Source of the DNA: Desulfatitalea sp. BRH_c12
GTDB lineage: Bacteria; Desulfobacterota; Desulfobacteria; Desulfobacterales; Desulfosarcinaceae
Direction: 5' to 3'
Length of the DNA: 64,000 nt
Assembly: GCA_000961655.1 (NCBI GenBank)
Contig: LADR01000018.1
Coordinates: 62,001 to 126,000 of the forward strand
The notes beneath the pieces are model-generated. The model was not told the DNA's origin and did not search any database. It saw only the letters and a list, made by a program, of their open reading frames with translations. Each line of letters opens with the position of its first letter. Within the stretch, counting starts at the first letter, position 1. Position numbers and translations under genes: made by a program. Below, piece after piece: positions 61,114-64,000 of this stretch.

Positions 61114-64000
61114 CTATATTTTACCGATCAGGTTGATAAACACGCCCTGATGTCTGTAATCCAGGTCCGTCAAGTCATCTGAAAAATCGCTGAAGTTGTA
61201 ACCGAGACCCAATTTGAGGTGATTGCCCAAGTGGCGGTATATCCCTAACAACGCACCGCTGCGACTGTCCTGCGCGTCCGGAAGATCGAGAAGCCGCAAT
61301 TCGAACAGCGCATCCCAGCGATGGATAAAGTGCCAGTCTGCGCGCAGCACATACAGGTGGGCGCGACTGGCGAAGTATTCCGGGTTCTCCCGATCCTGAG
61401 CCAGCTCGCCATGGCGGTAGGCATACTTGCCGCCCAGCGTCCAGCGCGCGGTCAGATCGTACATGACATCCAATGCCAGAATATGGCTGCGCTGGATAAA
61501 ATCGGATGCTGTGCTGGCGCCGGTCACGCGATCAGCCGAAGGGACATTGTAAAAATAGGTATACTTGATCAGGGCATTGATCCGGTCGTAAGCGATCGGC
61601 CGATACGCGTACCCCATGACCGCTTCGGTATAATTACCGTCATAATATTGGCCCAGCGAGCTTTCGCTCTGGGCATAATTGAACTTGCCGATCAGCCGCC
61701 AATCGGGCGTCAGTTCGAGTTTGAGATTGTTTTTCCACAACCAGGTGGTGCGCTCGGAATAGGTGGCATCGGTTTGCTCGGTGTTGTCGACCCGGTACTC
61801 CAGGGCGCTGGCGATCTTCAGTTTGTCGAACCCGTAGCCGGCGTTGACGCCCAGCGCCTTGCGTTCGAGCTCAGCCGCGGTCTGATGATCCTTGAGCGTG
61901 CCGAAATCCACATGGGCACCGAAATTAAAGCGGTCGAACGGCGCGAGGTCGACACCCGTGGAGTGCATCAGGCCCGTGGGGACGTCGCCATGGCTGTAGC
62001 GCTCCTCGAGGTAGACACTCGCGCTGTCCGAATAACGCGTCCGGAAACCGGAAGCCATATTGCCTTTCCGGGCGCGCAGACCGTCATCGGAGCGATCGTT
62101 TTCAAGGGTGTAGTTCAGGTAAACCGTGGTCCGATCGGAATACAGGTACTCGGTGCCCAGTTGGGCGCCCGTTCCCAGATCGCCCTCGGACAGCTCGCCG
62201 GTTACATTGAACCGATCGCTGACCCGGAAACTGCCGCCCAGGCCGACCCGCGCATTGTCTTCACGGTTGCCGCTGGTCTCAAGCGTTTCTTGTACGAAAC
62301 CATATGTTGTCCAGCGCTGGCGCGAATCGTACAGCAGCTTGGTGACCACATCGGTGCGATCGCCCTCTTCCTGGGTGGCAGGCACGACCGGCGAGTTGTC
62401 CTGACGGGTGTCCTGGCGCATCCCGCCACTCAACACCCAGTGCTCGCCCATCCGGTAATCGAGATTCATTTCAGCAGCGCCGGTTTCCAACCCTTGATCC
62501 TGCTCCTGCTTGTCCATCTTCAAACGCGCGCTTAACTGATCCGTAAACGGCAAGTTGGCCGTTGCACCATATTGATCCAAGTCCTGGGCGGTGGCCAGGC
62601 CGGGTGCCGAGTAGCCTGCGGCAAGACTTTGCTGGTAGAAAGTAATCCGACCGCGGCCGTTTTCGAAGAGGTCTTTAAAACCGATGCTGGCATCGATACG
62701 ATGGGCGTTCGCGGTCACCTGGCTGTCCTCGGACAAGGCGGAGGAACCGAAACTGTAGCCACCATCGATGGAGTTCGTTGACAGCACGCCCGGTCCCTTG
62801 GTACGGCCGGCTTCGAGCCTGACCCACGACTCCGCGGATTTGCGCAACGTCAGATCCGCGCCGCCCAAGCTGTTTTCGATATCGGCCTCTTCATCCTGGT
62901 TGGCGGTCAGGCCGACCTTGATGTAGTCGTTTAACCAGTAATGGACCCTGCCGCCAAACGCCATCGTGTCCGGGTCTTCAAATCCGGGCGTAAATTCATA
63001 GCGGACCACCAGAAAGACCGGGTTGCCGCCGATGCCGGCGGTGTTCACCAGCATGTCGTCGGTGGCCGTGGACGGCAGGGGCTGCACCAGCACGACCCGG
63101 CCCTGCAGGTAGTCGATATCGTAATCGAGCAGCGGCGTCAGGTTTTTTACGCCCAGGACCAGGCCGGAATCCTTATTGCGTACTTCGATGCGCACTCTTT
63201 CGGAGCCTTCCAGAACATCGCTGCGGCGCAGGAAGTAAAGCGATCCACTCGTTCCGCGAAACTCGTCGCGTCCGGCGACCGTGCCCGGATCCGCGGCAAA
63301 ACCGTCGAACAGGAAGCGCTGCTCGCCGAAACTGGTGGTGCCCAAGCTTTGGTGGTGCAGATTGGCGCCGTACAATCCACGGTCCACGTGCGCCAGATAG
63401 TTATCGGTATAGCCCACCTTGAAATTGCCCCACAGCCCGTAAGTTTCCTCTTTTTTCATTTTGAGGTAGAACTTGCCCATGGTCGGTGCGTCTTCGGCGA
63501 CGGTGCTGTCGTCGCCCATGGTCGGATAGTGGTAATCCGGGTCCATGCGCCGGAAAAGCGCGTCAGGGGACTTGTCCATGAAATTGGAGAAGATCTCGTC
63601 CAGGGGGCCTTCGCGCGTATCGGCGCTCGCGGTCAGCGACCAGCCGTTCTCGAATTTGCCGGTGCTGTAAAAGGCCATGCGTCCGTTCAGGCTGATGTCT
63701 TCACTGTACTGGGGTTTATCGGGCGCCAACAGCCGGGCCGGTCCGTCTGTCTTGTTGGCGGACAAAGTCAGATCGGCCAACCCCACGATGAACCAATCGC
63801 TCTTTTTCAGCGCCAGATCACGCAGGAACAGTTCGCCGTTGCCGACCGCATCCAGGACAGCCACTTCGACGGTGTGCGTCCCCTCAGGCAGGATCTCCTC
63901 AGCCACGAAGCGGCCCTGATCGTCTACGGGCAAGGCATACCCGGCCAACCACACCCCGTGTCCTTCCGGAATGGCAGTGCCGTAAACCTGCACCGTTCCG
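61114..64000 (-). CDS. Large outer-membrane beta-barrel protein, 5' end cut by window
   Basis: The frame is open to the right window edge, so the N-terminus and start are missing; at least 961 residues are visible. The visible N-terminal part has Ig-like strands (GTHTVEVAVLDAVGNGELF). A conserved block, LRRSDVLEGSERVRIEVRN followed by YDIDYLQGRVVLV, precedes a region of many amphipathic strands ending in aromatics (about 330-961). It closes with VFINLIGKI, as a transmembrane barrel would. The block recalls the DYxIDYxxGR motif of large secretion or gliding barrels, but homology is not proven. It is the likely outer-membrane partner of the TolQR-AgmX motor. Confidence 0.75.
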   Translation of the reverse strand, partial: GTVQVYGTAIPEGHGVWLAGYALPVDDQGRFVAEEILPEGTHTVEVAVLDAVGNGELFLRDLALKKSDWFIVGLADLTLSANKTDGPARLLAPDKPQYSEDISLNGRMAFYSTGKFENGWSLTASADTREGPLDEIFSNFMDKSPDALFRRMDPDYHYPTMGDDSTVAEDAPTMGKFYLKMKKEETYGLWGNFKVGYTDNYLAHVDRGLYGANLHHQSLGTTSFGEQRFLFDGFAADPGTVAGRDEFRGTSGSLYFLRRSDVLEGSERVRIEVRNKDSGLVLGVKNLTPLLDYDIDYLQGRVVLVQPLPSTATDDMLVNTAGIGGNPVFLVVRYEFTPGFEDPDTMAFGGRVHYWLNDYIKVGLTANQDEEADIENSLGGADLTLRKSAESWVRLEAGRTKGPGVLSTNSIDGGYSFGSSALSEDSQVTANAHRIDASIGFKDLFENGRGRITFYQQSLAAGYSAPGLATAQDLDQYGATANLPFTDQLSARLKMDKQEQDQGLETGAAEMNLDYRMGEHWVLSGGMRQDTRQDNSPVVPATQEEGDRTDVVTKLLYDSRQRWTTYGFVQETLETSGNREDNARVGLGGSFRVSDRFNVTGELSEGDLGTGAQLGTEYLYSDRTTVYLNYTLENDRSDDGLRARKGNMASGFRTRYSDSASVYLEERYSHGDVPTGLMHSTGVDLAPFDRFNFGAHVDFGTLKDHQTAAELERKALGVNAGYGFDKLKIASALEYRVDNTEQTDATYSERTTWLWKNNLKLELTPDWRLIGKFNYAQSESSLGQYYDGNYTEAVMGYAYRPIAYDRINALIKYTYFYNVPSADRVTGASTASDFIQRSHILALDVMYDLTARWTLGGKYAYRHGELAQDRENPEYFASRAHLYVLRADWHFIHRWDALFELRLLDLPDAQDSRSGALLGIYRHLGNHLKLGLGYNFSDFSDDLTDLDYRHQGVFINLIGKI

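Overview
The window looks like chromosome of a Gram-negative anaerobe or facultative anaerobe of the Desulfobacterota (Desulfosarcinaceae-like). This is inferred from gene content and layout: topoisomerase IV, HflKC, a Tat-exported formate dehydrogenase of the fdh3 type, a TolQ/TolR-AgmX-TPR envelope cluster, a probable selenoprotein, and intergenic regions full of palindromic repeats. No rRNA, tRNA, CRISPR array or phage was seen.

Layout. 1-5603: end of a MaoC-type enoyl-CoA hydratase, a decayed diguanylate cyclase, then parE-parC on the minus strand. 5604-7126: a repeat-rich spacer (REP doublet, a MITE with target-site duplication) with one small DUF7218-like gene. 7127-18991: energy and carbon metabolism on the plus strand, with a PoxB-like thiamine-diphosphate enzyme, a seven-gene formate dehydrogenase operon (Fe-S protein, TorD chaperone, Tat micro-protein, alpha, beta, two tiny lipoproteins, cytochrome b), and rpiB-tal. 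The same ~100-bp element precedes three of these transcription units. 19748-24140: an alpha/beta hydrolase, hflK-hflC and a site-2 protease with CBS domains. 24258-29937: a signalling operon (hybrid kinase, CheR, response regulator/kinase). 30293-32734: DUF1579, DGPF/YCII protein and an ECF42-like sigma factor.

33031-39351: a MarR regulator, an RND adaptor and one very long ORF that joins an RND pump to its outer-membrane factor, with a lipoprotein signal in the middle. The two MarR-type operators have matching sequences. 39472-42525: two overlapping YeeE/YedE half-genes; the first carries an in-frame UGA at the family's conserved Cys position, followed by a bSECIS-like hairpin, so it is probably a selenoprotein. 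An SLC13/TrkA-C permease lies upstream. 42639-47114: a second MITE copy, an eIF1-like factor (YciH), a lipoprotein, an IS1595-family element next to a MITE with its ends, and pyruvate kinase, whose start lies about 30 bp from the IS end. 48070-49828: a VOC dioxygenase-like protein and a DUF72 protein.

49842-64000 is one long minus-strand cluster: a large outer-membrane beta-barrel (cut by the window edge), a periplasmic coiled-coil protein, three TPR proteins (one with a VDT minisatellite tail), a small periplasmic protein, and two TolQ/ExbB, two TolR/ExbD and one AgmX/TonB-like protein. It resembles the Agl-Glt class of proton-driven trans-envelope machines. One of the two TolR/ExbD proteins has Asn in place of the proton-carrying Asp, and the two TolQ genes share a 392-bp block that appears identical, which points to gene conversion.
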